26,510 nucleotides of DNA from Gammaproteobacteria bacterium UBA5338 (lineage in GTDB: Bacteria > Pseudomonadota > Gammaproteobacteria > Pseudomonadales > UBA5862), in NCBI GenBank assembly GCA_002408105.1, contig DHQM01000197.1:1-26510 (forward strand). Direction: 5' to 3'. The notes under the pieces were generated by a model that did no database searches, was not told the DNA's origin, and saw nothing but the letters and a program-made list of their open reading frames with translations. Below, one piece after another: positions 1 through 8,133 of the stretch (position 1 is its first letter; each line of letters starts with the position of its first letter). The translations under genes were made by a program, and so were the position numbers.

Positions 1-187
1 GGGTCTGCATGCCTTCGAGGTTGCCGCGGTTGCGCTCCAGGTACTTGCCGTCTGGCCGGCCGGGATCGAAGGCGACCAGCCGTTCCACGAACGGGTAGTC
101 GAAGGTGCGCAACACATGGCGCAAGGTGGGCCCGAAGAAATCCTGGTCGGTGACACAGGCGTTGACGGTGAAGCTGACCGTTGCCAT
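1..187 (-). CDS. N-terminal fragment of an unknown protein, possibly a glycosyltransferase (cut by window edge)
   Basis: Reading the minus strand from the ATG at 187-185 gives 62 open codons running off the left edge, starting MATVSFTVNACVTDQDF and containing LRHVLRTFDYPF and LVAFDPGRPDGKYLERN. A GAGGA ribosome binding site lies about 10 bases before the ATG, and the gene follows the sulfotransferase stop by 13 bases, so it is the next gene of the same operon. The opening beta strand followed by a 'FGPTLRHVLRTFDYPF' helix resembles the start of GT-A glycosyltransferases, but no DXD motif lies in the visible part. Function is therefore only suggested by resemblance and by the cluster. The existence of the gene is well supported; the family is not. 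Confidence 0.6.
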   Translation of the reverse strand, partial: MATVSFTVNACVTDQDFFGPTLRHVLRTFDYPFVERLVAFDPGRPDGKYLERNRGNLEGMQT

Positions 188-200
188 TGGGTATCAATCC

Positions 201-1196
201 TCAGCCGGTGCTCCAGCGCTGCAGGTGCACGCATGCGTGGTTGTGCAGGCGGTAGTAGGCCCGCTTCAGTGGGGGCAGGCGGACCGTCGAGGTAACGATC
301 GGGTAACCGAATTGCTTCAGGGTCTTCCCGACCGAACCTTCCAGGGTGCGCAGCTGTGATGGGGTCCATTGTTGGCGCCACTTTTCGGTGTTGCTGGCCT
401 GCACGGGCTGCTGGAGCAGCGGTGTTTTGCCTGCCTCGCCGGACTTTTCAAAATGGATGACGCGGGGGTCGTACTCCATCTGCAGGTAACCACAGACCTG
501 GCGAACCGTACCTTCAGGGTCGGTCAGGAGGTCTTCGTAGCGGATCTCCAGGTACTGGTTGCCGGCCATGTTTTGGCCCAACTCGTTGCCGATTTCGACG
601 TACTGTTCCCATACTTTGGCGGCAAAATAGGGGTTGTACACGCCAAAATCGGTACCGCGCGCGAGCATGGAAGCGGCCACGTCGCGCCCGTCACGCACCA
701 GGTGGATGAACTGGGCTTTGGGAAACCAGTCGAGGAGTTTCGGCATGTGCAGCACGTAGTATGGGGTCTTGTCTCCCCAGCGGTGTTTGCCCTCTCCGGC
801 GGCATTCTTCTCGAACAGACCGGCAATCAGGTCACGCACAGTCCTCCGGCCTTCCGCCCAAAGTTCAGGGGCCAGGCGGTCAATGTCGAACTCGATGCCA
901 TGCAGGTCCGTGTCCAAGAATTGCGGGTTTCGTCTGTGCAGGTCTTGCAGAAAGGCCCGGATGCCGGTCTCGGTTTCGAGTGCTTTGAAACGGGTCTGGT
1001 CACGGTACAGTGGAACCAGGAAGTGGGACTCGCCGGTTGGCAGCGACAACTCCGGATGGGACCGCAGCATGTATTGCAGCAGGGTGGTTCCTGACCGGGG
1101 CGCCCCCACGATGAAAACCGGGGTCTCGCTTGACCTGGCCTGGGGATGGCCACCCACGGACTGGGCTCGGCTTGTCACCTGGGCGTCAGTGTGCAT
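201..1196 (-). CDS. Sulfotransferase family protein (PAPS-dependent)
   Basis: This 331-residue protein carries the two PAPS-binding elements of sulfotransferases: the 5'-phosphosulfate loop FIVGAPRSGTTLL at about residues 28-40 and the 3'-phosphate element HLVRDGRDVAAS at about 165-176. The family transfers sulfate from PAPS to a hydroxyl or amine; here the likely acceptor is a sugar of the polysaccharide or its lipid-linked precursor, which is inference from context. No signal peptide is seen, so it should act in the cytoplasm. The frame is open further upstream to a TTG at 1250, but I chose the ATG at 1196 because it overlaps the preceding glycosyltransferase stop by only 11 bases, as other genes here do, and the catalytic loop starts soon after. 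The upstream ribosome site is weak, so translation is probably coupled. PAPS-making genes (cysD/N/C type) are not in the window. Confidence 0.85.
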   Translation of the reverse strand: MHTDAQVTSRAQSVGGHPQARSSETPVFIVGAPRSGTTLLQYMLRSHPELSLPTGESHFLVPLYRDQTRFKALETETGIRAFLQDLHRRNPQFLDTDLHGIEFDIDRLAPELWAEGRRTVRDLIAGLFEKNAAGEGKHRWGDKTPYYVLHMPKLLDWFPKAQFIHLVRDGRDVAASMLARGTDFGVYNPYFAAKVWEQYVEIGNELGQNMAGNQYLEIRYEDLLTDPEGTVRQVCGYLQMEYDPRVIHFEKSGEAGKTPLLQQPVQASNTEKWRQQWTPSQLRTLEGSVGKTLKQFGYPIVTSTVRLPPLKRAYYRLHNHACVHLQRWSTG

Positions 1197-2187
1197 GGGG
1201 GTCGGCCGGACCCGTGCTGACCGCCTGGACGGTGCCCACCGGCGGCTCAATGGGCTGGTGCCGGTCTTGCCAGAGGCCGTGCAAGGTCCCGAAAAAGTGC
1301 CACAGGATCATCTCCTGGGCAAATGCTTCCGGCGCCGGCTTGGTGAATCGCGCGGTCAGCGCACGCGCGCCGGCACGCAGGGTCTGTACAACCAAGTAGG
1401 GAGGGATACCGCCGATCCGGCGTCTTGCCGGAACTCCGAGGGTGCGCGCCAGGTTGTGACTGGTTTGTCGCCGCCAGCGTCGGAAATAGGACTTGCGGGT
1501 CCTGAAGGCTTCGATGCGGTGGTGCACGCGGGATTCCGGAACGTACACGAGCTTGGCGCCCGCAGCCAAGAATCGGGTGAACAGCTCGCTGTCTTCGCCG
1601 CTGGCCAGCTGATTTCCCCTGCGACCGCGGTGCACATCGAAGTCTCCGTGCTGGTCGATCAAGCGCCGTCGAATCGCCATGTTGGCACCGAACGGCAGTT
1701 GCCCTGGGTGTTCGATCAGGTAGGGACGGGTGTCGACCTTGACCGCGAGAAAGCCGAAAAACCGTTCGGTGAGCCAAGCAGGGGGCGGGGTTTCCCAGTC
1801 AGGTGCAATGTACCCACCGCAGCCGTCGGCTTGCTCTCGCTCCAGGGCTGTCACTGTGGTTTGAATCCAGTTCGGCTCCGGACGCACGTCGTCGTCGGTG
1901 AACAGCAACAGCTTGCCAGCGGCGGCGCGAATCCCGGCGTTGCGTGCGTGCGACAGACCCTGCTGAGGCTCGAAGACGTACCTGAGCTGTGGGACATTTT
2001 GCCCGCCGCGCTCGACCACGGTGCGGGTGTGGTCGGTGGAGTTGTTGTCCACCACCACCAACTCCCAGGGCCAGTCGGGTGGAACCACTTGTGCGCCGAG
2101 CGCAGTCAAGGTGTGGCGCAACGAATCTGCACGGTTGTAGGTGCAGACGATGACGGATACCGCCGGGCGTTCGCCAGGGCCGGTCAT
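1186..2187 (-). CDS. Glycosyltransferase family 2
   Basis: A 333-residue GT-A fold enzyme. The N-terminal nucleotide-sugar half shows VSVIVCTYNRADSL (about 10-23), VVVDNNSTD (44-52), the GLSHARNAGIRAA helix, and the metal-binding TDDD at 97-100. The acceptor half has LPFGANMAIRR (about 164-174) and a GED acid motif (197-199), the probable catalytic base region. It is expected to add one sugar to the lipid-linked polysaccharide on the cytoplasmic side; donor and linkage cannot be read from sequence. Its start shares an ATGA with the stop of the deacetylase upstream (2184-2187), so the two are translationally coupled, and its stop lies 11 bases inside the sulfotransferase. The C-terminal 60 residues are basic and could contact the membrane; I see no transmembrane helix. 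Confidence 0.9.
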   Translation of the reverse strand: MTGPGERPAVSVIVCTYNRADSLRHTLTALGAQVVPPDWPWELVVVDNNSTDHTRTVVERGGQNVPQLRYVFEPQQGLSHARNAGIRAAAGKLLLFTDDDVRPEPNWIQTTVTALEREQADGCGGYIAPDWETPPPAWLTERFFGFLAVKVDTRPYLIEHPGQLPFGANMAIRRRLIDQHGDFDVHRGRRGNQLASGEDSELFTRFLAAGAKLVYVPESRVHHRIEAFRTRKSYFRRWRRQTSHNLARTLGVPARRRIGGIPPYLVVQTLRAGARALTARFTKPAPEAFAQEMILWHFFGTLHGLWQDRHQPIEPPVGTVQAVSTGPADPHAH

Positions 2188-2957
2188 GGTTGCCGGTGTC
2201 CGAGCCGGACAGCGAGGCGCTGGGTGAGGTAGCGCGCGCGGGCACGGCGGCTGCCATCATTGGTCCCGAGCGCCACTTTGTGCAGCAAGGCCGCTGGGCT
2301 GTCGGTTCCGAACACATCCAGTCGACGCAGCAAAAAGGGGTCGTCCCCTTGTTGATTGAACCCGCTGCGGGTGGTGAATGCGGCCGAATAGCCGGCTTGG
2401 CGCGCTGCCTCGACGACGGCCGGACTGTGTTGTCCGTAGGGGTATGCAAGGAGCCGCGAGTCGAGCTCCAGCTCGTCGAGTGCTGCGCGACACACCTGCA
2501 ACTCGTGCTGCAGCGCATGCGCCGGAAGGGTGGATAGGTCTGGGTGGGTGTGGCTGTGGGCATGGAATGAAAACCCCGAGCGCCCGAGCGCCTGTATGGC
2601 GGCAGGATCCAACAGCTGATGTGCGGGGGTGCTCCAGTCACTGGTGCCGCCGAGCTTGCCGGTCACCAGAAACACAGCAGCAGGCCACTTGAGCGCGGCC
2701 AAGGTTGGGGCGGCGCAGTCCACGAGGTCGGCGTAGCCATCGTCAAAGGTGACCAACACTGAGCCCTCGGGCATGGTTCGGTGGCCCAGCAGCCAGTCCA
2801 GCGCGTCGGCGGCGCTGATGCCACGGTAGCCGGCAGAGGCCAACAGGCGCAGCTGGGCGGAGAAGCGCTCAGTGGCCACTGATTTTCCAGAGGATTCCCG
2901 CGCATGGGGTGGGCCAACGCGGTGGTACATCAGCACGGGAAGGCGCGTTGCGTTCAT
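2184..2957 (-). CDS. Polysaccharide deacetylase family protein (NodB homology domain, CE4)
   Basis: A 257-residue protein that is nearly all NodB domain: PVLMYHRVG at 7-15, the catalytic/metal motif TFDDGY at 70-75, the zinc-binding SHTHPDL at 135-141, and AYPYG at 171-175. CE4 enzymes remove N- or O-acetyl groups from sugar polymers or precursors. There is no signal peptide, so unlike exported deacetylases such as PgaB this one should work on a cytoplasmic nucleotide- or lipid-linked intermediate; that placement is inference. Both ends show ATGA overlaps (2954-2957 with the GT2 before it, 2184-2187 with the GT2 after it), so it is embedded between two glycosyltransferases and probably tailors the unit they build. 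XrtA clusters often carry a polysaccharide deacetylase, but I cannot assign this one to that subfamily by eye. Confidence 0.9.
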   Translation of the reverse strand: MNATRLPVLMYHRVGPPHARESSGKSVATERFSAQLRLLASAGYRGISAADALDWLLGHRTMPEGSVLVTFDDGYADLVDCAAPTLAALKWPAAVFLVTGKLGGTSDWSTPAHQLLDPAAIQALGRSGFSFHAHSHTHPDLSTLPAHALQHELQVCRAALDELELDSRLLAYPYGQHSPAVVEAARQAGYSAAFTTRSGFNQQGDDPFLLRRLDVFGTDSPAALLHKVALGTNDGSRRARARYLTQRLAVRLGHRQP

Positions 2958-3934
2958 GGTGACTGGTCTTGCAATGGCTTGCGCTCGGCGACTCGCACCA
3001 GGCGTTCGAACCAGCGCAAAGGCAAGAGCGCAGGGATCAGATAGCGCAGGTCTCTGGGCCCGGCGATCCCTGTGCTTAAGGTTTTTCGAAACAAAATCTG
3101 GGCGTCTTCGAACTGGCGTTGCCAGTAGGCTTTGTACGCCTCCCGCAGCAGATACCCATCGGTGAGGGCACGCAACCGCTTGCGGTCCAGATGGGCCACG
3201 GTGGCCGGATGGGTCGCAACAAATTGTTTGCGCACCTGCCAGGCATCAATCACCTGGCGCCATTTGGTTTTTGAGATCTGACCGCTCGAATGCCAGCGGT
3301 AGAACGCCAGGACTTCCGGGACCCGTGTCAGCCGTTGGGTGTGGGCGAAGACCTTGAGCCAGAACTGGTAGTCCATGGCAGAAAATCGGTCAGTGGAGAA
3401 CCCGCCGACGGCCTGCAGGGTTTCTGTTCGCACCAAGGCAGCGTGGATCGGCCAGGGGCAGGTGCGAAGAAACTCCGCCGCGGTGTCCATTGCAAGGTAG
3501 TCCGGCGGGATGAATGGCGCCTGGCCTGGCGCGTCATCGCCAATGTTCTGCCAGCCACAGTACGCAAGGTCCGCAGAAGCGTCATCCAGAGCCGAGTTCA
3601 GGCGCGCCAGGCATTGGGGTGCCCAGAGGTCATCGGCGTCGAGGAAAGCGATGCGCGTTCCCCGGGCCGTCGCGATGCCACGGTTGCGCGCGGGGTAAGG
3701 TCCTTGGTTGGTTTGGGTCAGCAGGTGAATGTCGATCTCTGACCTGGCGGCCTTGGCCTGGACCCGTGCCCGGGTGTCGTCGCTGGAACCGTCGTCAATG
3801 ACCACCAATTCCAGCGGGCGGTGGGTTTGGCGGACCACCGAATCGATGGCCGGATCAATGTGGTCCGCGCTGTTGTAGGCGGGCATGATGACGCTGATCA
3901 GGTCGTTGGCGGGCAAAACGCTGTGAGGCTCCAC
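2954..3934 (-). CDS. Glycosyltransferase family 2
   Basis: A 326-residue GT2 with ISVIMPAYNSADHI (13-26), VVIDDGSSDDT (44-54), GPYPARNRGIATARG (78-92) and the metal-binding motif LDADDLW at 98-104. The acceptor region includes WPIHAALVRTE and a MDYQFWLKV segment, typical of GT2 enzymes of O-antigen and EPS clusters. The start is a GTG at 3934; there is no in-frame ATG before the first conserved strand and the ribosome site is weak. The preceding GT4 gene ends at 4035, leaving 100 bases, the largest gap inside this operon. The stop overlaps the deacetylase start by four bases. Expected role: adds one sugar to the growing lipid-linked chain in the cytoplasm. Confidence 0.88.
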   Translation of the reverse strand: MEPHSVLPANDLISVIMPAYNSADHIDPAIDSVVRQTHRPLELVVIDDGSSDDTRARVQAKAARSEIDIHLLTQTNQGPYPARNRGIATARGTRIAFLDADDLWAPQCLARLNSALDDASADLAYCGWQNIGDDAPGQAPFIPPDYLAMDTAAEFLRTCPWPIHAALVRTETLQAVGGFSTDRFSAMDYQFWLKVFAHTQRLTRVPEVLAFYRWHSSGQISKTKWRQVIDAWQVRKQFVATHPATVAHLDRKRLRALTDGYLLREAYKAYWQRQFEDAQILFRKTLSTGIAGPRDLRYLIPALLPLRWFERLVRVAERKPLQDQSP

Positions 3935-4034
3935 TCGGTCCGTTGCACCGCCTGTTGGCGGTGGATCGCGGGGTCGATCGATGCTTGGGTGCGGGCGCGA
4001 TTTTCCCCCTCAGTGTAGCAGGCGGTCCGGGACA
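3935..4034. other. Intergenic gap inside the operon
   Basis: This 100-base gap between the GT4 and GT2 genes is the largest inside the minus-strand operon. On the minus strand I see no convincing -35/-10 pair; TACACT at about 4014-4019 is a weak -10 look-alike without a matching -35. A short inverted repeat, ACCGCC...GGCGGT at about 3947-3964, could form a small hairpin just before the GTG start of the GT2 gene. I cannot say whether it affects translation or is incidental. Confidence 0.3.
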
Positions 4035-5207
4035 TCATTCGCCCTTCGATGGGGCCAGCAAGGCCGCGTAAATCTGCAGGCACCGCTGCGCCACCGCGTC
4101 CCAGGGAAACCTCCGTGCGTGGGCGCGGCAACGTGCGGGGTCGAAGTGCAGTTCGGCGCTCAGAAACTGGCGCAGTGCGCCGGTGATGCTGGGTTCATCC
4201 GGTGTGTCGACGAAATACCCACTGACGCCCTCGTCGACCGCCTCAACCGCACCCGCAAGGCGTGCGGCGAGCACCGGAACCCCACAGGCATTGGCCTCCA
4301 GGTAGACAATACCGAATCCCTCGTGGCTGCCGGGCACCACGGAGGAACAGAGGATGAACAGGTCACTGGATCGCAACTCGCGGTGCAGTGCGGCGTCGCT
4401 GAGTCGGCCCAGAAATTCCACCTGTCTCGTTAGGCCAAGCTGCGCGGTCAGCTGTTCGAGCGCGCTCCTTTGGTAGCCGTCTCCGATGATGCGGTACTGA
4501 AACGCTTGTGTGTCCTTCAATCGGGCAAGCGCGCGCAGCACAACGTCGAGGTTTTTGCGGGGTTCGGACAGGCGACTTACAGTGACCAGTTGCGCAGGCT
4601 GGCTGGTCTCGCGGGGGCGTGCGATTGGGTCGAGAAAAAAGCGCTCGGCCACACCGACATGGGCCACATGCAGGCGTTCGGCACATTCGGGATGGCGCTC
4701 CACCAAGGCGTTGGCGGTGTAGTGGCTGTTGGCGACCAGCGCCTGCAGGCCGCCGAGTTCATGGCGCAGCAGGCGTGGCGCGATCCACCTGCGCCCCAGC
4801 TCACGGCGCAGTGGCTGCAGGCGGTCCGACAACCGCCACAGCCCCGGCACTTGCACGGGCATTGCCGCCCGCAGCCCATAGGGGCGCAAGAAATCGTTGC
4901 CGTGTACCGATGCCACCACCGGGCGCGTGCTGCTGTGGGCGAGGGCGCCGTACACGGCATTCATGGCGTGCCACAGGTCAACAGGCTGGCGCTGGATGAT
5001 GTCCAGGTCGTGGCGCCAATCGAGGTTGAGCAGCGGGTGCACCCGCGCTCCAGGCACCTCGGCGCCAGCATGGGTGCGGCAAAAGATGTCGAGTTCAATG
5101 TCATGCCCTGCAAGGGCCCGGCACAGTTCGAACGCATAGGTTTCCACGCCGCCGAGGTCGGGGGGGAACTCGGGTGCCAGCACCCCGAGGTGGAGCGGCT
5201 TGGTCAC
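4035..5207 (-). CDS. Glycosyltransferase family 4 (GT-B)
   Basis: A 390-residue GT-B retaining enzyme. The N-terminal domain opens with LGVLAPEFPPDLGGVETY, the glycine-rich loop of GT4 enzymes; the C-terminal domain has VTVSRLSEPRKNLDVVLRA, IIGDGYQRSALEQL, and the donor-binding signature GSHEGFGIVYLEANACGVPV, which contains the E-x7-E pair. I place the start at the GTG at 5207, whose GTGA overlaps the stop of the preceding gene and which has GGAGA seven bases upstream; a TTG two codons earlier is also open. The stretch encoding EFPPD contains a run of seven C residues on the coding strand (5160-5166). Expected role: cytoplasmic transfer of a hexose or related sugar from an NDP-sugar onto the lipid-linked chain; donor unknown. 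Confidence 0.9.
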   Translation of the reverse strand: MTKPLHLGVLAPEFPPDLGGVETYAFELCRALAGHDIELDIFCRTHAGAEVPGARVHPLLNLDWRHDLDIIQRQPVDLWHAMNAVYGALAHSSTRPVVASVHGNDFLRPYGLRAAMPVQVPGLWRLSDRLQPLRRELGRRWIAPRLLRHELGGLQALVANSHYTANALVERHPECAERLHVAHVGVAERFFLDPIARPRETSQPAQLVTVSRLSEPRKNLDVVLRALARLKDTQAFQYRIIGDGYQRSALEQLTAQLGLTRQVEFLGRLSDAALHRELRSSDLFILCSSVVPGSHEGFGIVYLEANACGVPVLAARLAGAVEAVDEGVSGYFVDTPDEPSITGALRQFLSAELHFDPARCRAHARRFPWDAVAQRCLQIYAALLAPSKGE

Positions 5208-7117
5208 TGCCAAGTCTCCAGGCGGCGCAGCGCAATCCAGCCGTTCCCATTGTGCGCCGTTGAGGCGTCAAGGTGGCTGGTGTAGCCCGGCACCTGGGGT
5301 GTGGCGTTTTCGGAGCTCGCGGCCGGCTCGAGGGCCACCAGCACCAGTTCTTCCCCGGTCCCAACGGGAACCACAAGCCAATCGGCTGGGCCAGCAATGG
5401 CAGCAGCGGATCGGTGGCGTCCGCCACCGGCTTCGGCATTGCCACCAAGAACGGAGGGCGGCAGACCGATTCCGGATTGGTGAAGCATGCGCAGGGCATC
5501 GGCCAATGCTGAGCGCAGTGCTGGGTCGGGGTCCTGGCCACACAGGTGAAACAGGGTTTCCGCCCAGAACACCAGCGCGTAGGCTTTTTTGGGCTGCTCG
5601 CGCCAGTGTTCCAGCAGCCCGCTCGTTTGGGTGAATGCGATGCCTTGTTCTAGGGCTTCATCAACGCCTGGGCAATGGCTCCACGGGCGCAGGCGAGCGA
5701 GGTCCATCAGGTTGATGGACTGATAGGCGTCAGCAGTCCCCTGGATGGACAGCGCACGGTCAATGTATCCGTTGGGCATGACCAGGCGTGGCCAACGCGA
5801 CTTGAGGCGGTGCAGCCTCGGGGCCAGGTACTTCCAGCCGAATCGTTTGATGGCGCGCATGGGGAGCGGCAGCGCGGCGGCAGTGTGCTCAGGCTGCATG
5901 TCCAGCCCCAGTATCCAGCTCACCAGGCGGTACAAAGGTTCCATGGGGCGGGCTTGCAGCACCGCTTGCAAGGCGCGTTCGGCGGATGCGATCACAGCCG
6001 CGTGGGCCGAGTCTCCAGTGATTGCCTGATGGCGCAGCAGGGCAATGAGGGTGTCGATCTGGGTGTTCAGCACCAGCATGTTGCCAGGCTGCTTGCCGAG
6101 CGCGGTGCTGGAGGTCCACTTGAATGGACTCTTGGCCATGGCCTCTGCGCTTTGCTCAAGGCTGTCATGCAGGAACCAGACTCCCGCGTCAATGGTGCTG
6201 CGCTCGCCGACGATGAAGGCAACCGCACGCTGCAGTGCTGGCAACAGTGTGTTGTCCTGCTCTAGGGTCCAGTGGTCGAGAAGGCAATGGATGGCGCTGC
6301 AGTGCAGGCGGTAGTGGCACTCCAGTTCGTCGGTCCAGAATCCGTGGTACCAACCGCCGTCAGGGCTTTGCCGATCAAGGATGGAGAGCACCATCTGGTG
6401 GCGTAGAAGCGCCGCGCAGGGGCTGTCGGCGAGTTCCCAACCGCGGGCGATTACATAGAGCGCATGGGCATCGTTCTCCGAGCAAATGCGTCGGTAGTTC
6501 GGCCAGGAGCGCCGGTTTTCGTAGACGTGCCCATGCACCCAGTGCAGGTAGAAGTCCTGCGGGCTCTGTACCCGCTGGTGCGAGCCCCAGGGGTGCAGCG
6601 CCAGAGCAGCGGCTTCTCTGATGGCCAGCCAGGACTGCAGGTCCTCAATGCCATCCAGCACCCAGTAGACCAGGTCCAGGCAGTGCGATCCCGGCAAGTG
6701 GAACCGAAGGCGGTGGGCTTCGTCATGGGTATGCCAACCGGACAGGGTGGCGTTGGATTCGATCTCGATCTGGCCCTTGTCGTCGATGCGCCGCTGTTGG
6801 GGAACGCAGGGAATCCAAAGCGGGGCAGCGTGGCCTCGTTGATCCACCAGCAGCCAGCTTCCGTCGGCTTGCTGGGTCGCGGCCATTGCCTCTGGAAGAC
6901 AGACATCTACGGATGCGTCATGGCTGGTGGTTGAGATGCGCAGTGACCAGACAGTTGCCGCAGTTCCACTGAAGCGATCGCACAGCCAGCTCAACTCAAG
7001 GCCGTCTTGCTGTTCGGACCAGCGGTGGCGCTGCGCTGCAGCGGTTTCGGTGGTTGGCTCCCCAGCGGTTGGCGGCAGCTGTGTTGGAGGTCGAATGTGG
7101 ATGGTTGCTTCGGCCAT
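5204..7117 (-). CDS. Large uncharacterised protein: beta-rich N-terminus plus alpha/alpha-toroid-like C-terminus
   Basis: I do not recognise this 637-residue protein as a named family. The first 200 or so residues are beta-rich. From about residue 215 it becomes helical with aromatic- and acid-rich turns, for example WVHGHVYENRRSWPNYRRI, QSPDGGWYHGFWTDELECHY, STIDAGVWFLHDSL and GNMLVLNTQIDTLIALLRH. A beta-sandwich-like domain followed by an (alpha/alpha) toroid is the architecture of many polysaccharide lyases, glycoside hydrolases and C5-epimerases. No signal peptide or transmembrane segment is visible, so a cytoplasmic role is expected. The frame is open to 7525, but I chose the ATG at 7117, eight bases after the preceding GT2 stop. 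It sits between two glycosyltransferase genes and its stop overlaps the GT4 start. Function unknown; an enzyme acting on the nascent chain is inference. Confidence 0.75.
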   Translation of the reverse strand: MAEATIHIRPPTQLPPTAGEPTTETAAAQRHRWSEQQDGLELSWLCDRFSGTAATVWSLRISTTSHDASVDVCLPEAMAATQQADGSWLLVDQRGHAAPLWIPCVPQQRRIDDKGQIEIESNATLSGWHTHDEAHRLRFHLPGSHCLDLVYWVLDGIEDLQSWLAIREAAALALHPWGSHQRVQSPQDFYLHWVHGHVYENRRSWPNYRRICSENDAHALYVIARGWELADSPCAALLRHQMVLSILDRQSPDGGWYHGFWTDELECHYRLHCSAIHCLLDHWTLEQDNTLLPALQRAVAFIVGERSTIDAGVWFLHDSLEQSAEAMAKSPFKWTSSTALGKQPGNMLVLNTQIDTLIALLRHQAITGDSAHAAVIASAERALQAVLQARPMEPLYRLVSWILGLDMQPEHTAAALPLPMRAIKRFGWKYLAPRLHRLKSRWPRLVMPNGYIDRALSIQGTADAYQSINLMDLARLRPWSHCPGVDEALEQGIAFTQTSGLLEHWREQPKKAYALVFWAETLFHLCGQDPDPALRSALADALRMLHQSGIGLPPSVLGGNAEAGGGRHRSAAAIAGPADWLVVPVGTGEELVLVALEPAASSENATPQVPGYTSHLDASTAHNGNGWIALRRLETWQ

Positions 7118-7125
7118 TTTCGGGG

Positions 7126-8133
7126 TCAGCGCATGCGAATGGATGGGGGGCAATCGCCGAAGCGGCGGAACAGGTAGTCGCGGGTCGCCTGGCGCAAGGC
7201 GCGTTGGCGTGGCGACTTCCACAGCAGGATGGCGTCCTTCAGTGCCCAGTAGACGCGGCGCACCGGACCGGTGCCCGGGGGGCTTGTCCAGGCGACCTTT
7301 GGCACCAGGCGGCGCAGGGCGGCGAACACCAGTGTGAGCCATTCGCGCCTGGGCAGATGTCGTTCGGCGAACAGCAGTTGGTTGCGGGCGCTGAAATAGG
7401 CGCGCAGAGGGGAGTCTTCGCCCCCGAAAGTGGCGGCTACTTTGTGTCGCACGAATGCGGCAGTGCACACCCGGCTGTTGTAACCTGCCCGGCGCGCACG
7501 CAGGCACCAGTCGGACTCCTCCCACACCAGAAAAAATCGCTCTTCAAACAAGCCAATCTCGCGCAGTGCGTCGGCGCGCAGCAGAATCGCCGCCCCTGTG
7601 ACCCAATCACAGTCGATCCAAGGTGTGGATGGGAGCGCACTGCGAGGGGCACCTTCCAGGTGGTGGACGCAGTTGAGCAGCCCCGGGCCGAAGCGTTCAC
7701 CGGCCGTGCTGATGAGGTCCGGTTCGTGCGCTGAGCAGATCACAGGGCCAATGGCTGCAGTTTTTGGATCCTGTGCTGCAGTTTCCAGCAAAGCATTGAA
7801 CAGACCGGGCTCCGCTTCCGTGTCGTTGTTGAGCACAAACACGTACTCTGCGCCGGTGTCTAGAGCGCGCTTGATGCCGACGTTGTTGCCGCCGGCATAG
7901 CCGAGATTGCGCCTGGTCTCGATCACTTCAACCTGCGGATAGCGGGCTCGAATCTCGGCCACCGAGTCATCTGTTGACCCGTTGTCAACCACCAGGACGG
8001 AGGGCTGCTCAGGACAGGCTGCAGTGAGGGAGTTGAGGCACCGCAGTGTGTCTGCGCACCCATTCCAGTTCAGCACCACAGTCACCACAGTCGGGTCGGG
8101 TGGCGCAGTAGACTCAGGGTTGGGATGGGTCAT
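7126..8133 (-). CDS. Glycosyltransferase family 2 (rhamnosyltransferase-like)
   Basis: A 335-residue inverting GT-A enzyme of the type often annotated as dTDP-rhamnosyltransferase: VVTVVLNWNGCADTLRCL (16-33), LVVDNGSTDDSV (47-58), NLGYAGGNNVGI (76-87), the metal motif LNNDTE (101-106), DWVTGAAILLRADAL in the acceptor half, and WEESDWCLRARRAGY with the catalytic-base acids. The NLGYAGGNN and NND motifs are the usual marks of this subfamily; rhamnose as the donor is a guess from resemblance, and no dTDP-rhamnose genes are in the window. The frame stays open to 8169, but the ATG at 8133 makes a four-base ATGA overlap with the WbsX-like gene and removes a low-complexity Ala/Pro/Arg leader. It is followed after eight bases by the large unknown protein. 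Confidence 0.9.
   Translation of the reverse strand: MTHPNPESTAPPDPTVVTVVLNWNGCADTLRCLNSLTAACPEQPSVLVVDNGSTDDSVAEIRARYPQVEVIETRRNLGYAGGNNVGIKRALDTGAEYVFVLNNDTEAEPGLFNALLETAAQDPKTAAIGPVICSAHEPDLISTAGERFGPGLLNCVHHLEGAPRSALPSTPWIDCDWVTGAAILLRADALREIGLFEERFFLVWEESDWCLRARRAGYNSRVCTAAFVRHKVAATFGGEDSPLRAYFSARNQLLFAERHLPRREWLTLVFAALRRLVPKVAWTSPPGTGPVRRVYWALKDAILLWKSPRQRALRQATRDYLFRRFGDCPPSIRMR

Noticed and set aside
769..2232. Long plus-strand ORF of 487 codons opposite the sulfotransferase and GT2 genes.
   Set aside because: It is the antisense shadow of two genes with clear motifs; its translation has no recognisable domain and a composition typical of GC-rich antisense frames.
7118..7525. N-terminal extension of the 637-residue unknown protein to 7525.
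   Set aside because: It would overlap the GT2 gene by 400 bases and is low-complexity Arg/Pro sequence; the ATG at 7117 follows the GT2 stop by eight bases.
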